Part shown: positions 56,728-57,663 of the stretch, one piece after another | Numbering within the stretch: the first letter of the stretch is position 1 | Layout of the letters: every line of letters starts with the position of its first letter | Assembly (NCBI RefSeq): GCF_001578705.1 | Contig: NZ_KQ969037.1 | Coordinates: 303,360 to 361,022, forward strand | From: Streptococcus oralis | GTDB taxonomy: Bacteria; Bacillota; Bacilli; Lactobacillales; Streptococcaceae | Direction of reading: 5' to 3' | DNA: 57,663 nt | Notes under the pieces: generated by a model | What the model was told of the DNA's origin: nothing | Seen by the model: the letters and a program-made list of their open reading frames with translations, nothing else | The model's database searches: none | Made by a program: the position numbers and the translations under genes

Positions 56728-57663
56728 ATGACAGAATATAAATATTTTAACAATGTGTATAAGAAAGTAGCTAACAAAAAGTTTTCAGACAGTATTGTTC
56801 TTTTTAAAGATGATTGGAATGACTATAATTATTACATTACTTTTCATGTTTATTACTATGACAAGGATTGTGGTGAAAGCTACATAGGTAGTTATAGAAT
56901 TTATGAAGCAGAGCTAGAAGAACAAAAGGATATTAACGGAATTAAATCTATTTTTAAATTGACTAAAGCTGATTTTGATAAGAATCAAAAATATTCTTTG
57001 GCTTGTAATCTAGAATTTTATCGAAACTTATATGAACTATGTTCAAAAAATTATGATGAATTTCTTACAATACATAATGATTTAACACTTAATGATTTAC
57101 CAGAAGAAATAAAAGAAAATGAAGGAGTTAAGTTTGCTCTTTTAAGAAATGATGGGGTAACAAATAGTAAAGATATAATTAAATTTAATAAAGCTCTAAA
57201 AAAACTAGATTCGAATTTAAATGTTGGGAATTACCTTTTCTCTGATATTATTCCAAAATACTTTGTGGATTTATTAAAGAGTAAAAGATTTACCGAAATT
57301 GAACGAGATATTGTAAAAGTAGTCAAGATAAGTCGTTTTAACTATAGTCTATTAAAAAGTTTGGTTGAATCATATATTAAGAATTCAATGGAGGATACCG
57401 ATGATAAGAAATGCTATAATATTCTGTCTAAGTTGCTTGAACAGACTAATTTTGATCAATTAAAGTCAGAACTAGAAACTATTAAAAATGAATATTTAGA
57501 AATAATATCAACTAGCGTTAAGAAAATTAAGGATACATTAAGATACTCTCAGATTACAGCCGTTAATAGTTTTATCCACTACACTTCCTTAAGCACATTA
57601 AAATTTTTGCTTTATAAACCTGATAATGAGAAAAATGATTCTAACAAATCTGATGAAAATAAG
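56728..57663 (+). CDS. AT-rich hypothetical protein, DUF2971-like C-terminus, cut by the window end
   Basis: An open frame from the ATG at 56728 (GGAGTAATAG upstream) runs off the window, giving at least 312 residues. It begins MTEYKYFNNVYKKVANKKFS. Near the visible end, FIHYTSLSTLKFLLYKP matches the opening of DUF2971 domains (H-Y-T-S-L near the start, then a hydrophobic heptad). The preceding 270 residues are Lys/Asn/Asp-rich and unrecognised. DUF2971 proteins are often found in defence islands, and the low GC fits recent acquisition. Function is not established. Confidence 0.65.
   Translation, partial: MTEYKYFNNVYKKVANKKFSDSIVLFKDDWNDYNYYITFHVYYYDKDCGESYIGSYRIYEAELEEQKDINGIKSIFKLTKADFDKNQKYSLACNLEFYRNLYELCSKNYDEFLTIHNDLTLNDLPEEIKENEGVKFALLRNDGVTNSKDIIKFNKALKKLDSNLNVGNYLFSDIIPKYFVDLLKSKRFTEIERDIVKVVKISRFNYSLLKSLVESYIKNSMEDTDDKKCYNILSKLLEQTNFDQLKSELETIKNEYLEIISTSVKKIKDTLRYSQITAVNSFIHYTSLSTLKFLLYKPDNEKNDSNKSDENK

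Overview
The window is chromosomal DNA of a low-GC streptococcus of the mitis/oralis/pneumoniae group. The evidence is the gene content and order: ftsY, zwf, a glutamine-type ABC transporter, uvrB, niaR-niaX, panT-coaC-coaB, fhs, pcrA, radC, rex, prs, relQ-nadK-rluD-pta, mutY and vicRKX, all with proteins that read like pneumococcal-group versions. Species is not resolved.

1-15.4 kb is a type III-B (Cmr) CRISPR-Cas locus. After about 600 bp of decayed DNA, a promoter drives cas6-cmr1-cmr2(cas10)-cmr3-cmr4-cmr5-cmr6, then a frameshifted DUF3800-TPR gene, a DEDD-family 3'-5' exonuclease and a broken cas1. CRISPR array 1 (11 repeats) follows, then a CorA-like membrane protein, cas2 and CRISPR array 2 (15 repeats). 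Both arrays have near-identical 166-bp leaders. The Cas10 subunit lacks an HD nuclease domain but keeps GGDD, and the locus carries both a CorA-like channel and a DEDD nuclease. This combination points to a signalling type III system of the SAM-AMP/CorA kind: Cas10 makes a nucleotide messenger, CorA is the membrane effector and the DEDD enzyme may switch the signal off. One spacer, read on its complementary strand, encodes the active-site motif of a DEDD exonuclease of the same general type.

15.4-31.8 kb holds housekeeping genes: two HAD phosphatases, ftsY, zwf, an amino-acid ABC transporter and uvrB. A tandemly duplicated and partly decayed family of small membrane-associated proteins follows, then a Nudix hydrolase, niacin uptake and its regulator (niaX, niaR), and pantothenate uptake with the CoA pathway (panT, coaC, coaB).

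31.8-34.5 kb is an AT-rich two-gene insertion between coaB and fhs. It encodes a helical-repeat protein with a glycine-rich membrane hairpin and a nuclease-like plus membrane protein. I do not recognise it as a named system, and it is the best candidate for an undescribed module.

34.6-57.7 kb is mostly core: fhs, a dead GNAT gene, pcrA, radC, a glutamine amidotransferase, rex, a cysteine desulfurase cluster, prs, a CYTH protein, relQ-nadK-rluD-pta, a mutY lacking its Fe-S cysteines, vicRK with frameshifted vicX, a thioredoxin-like protein, a phosphohexomutase and an ABC-F ATPase. The window ends inside an AT-rich gene with a DUF2971-like C-terminus.

Recurring oddities are single-base indels in A-tracts (DUF3800 gene twice, vicX once), three promoters whose -10 box lies exactly 6 nt before the start codon (coaB, mutY, ABC-F), and nonsense or frameshift decay in accessory genes.
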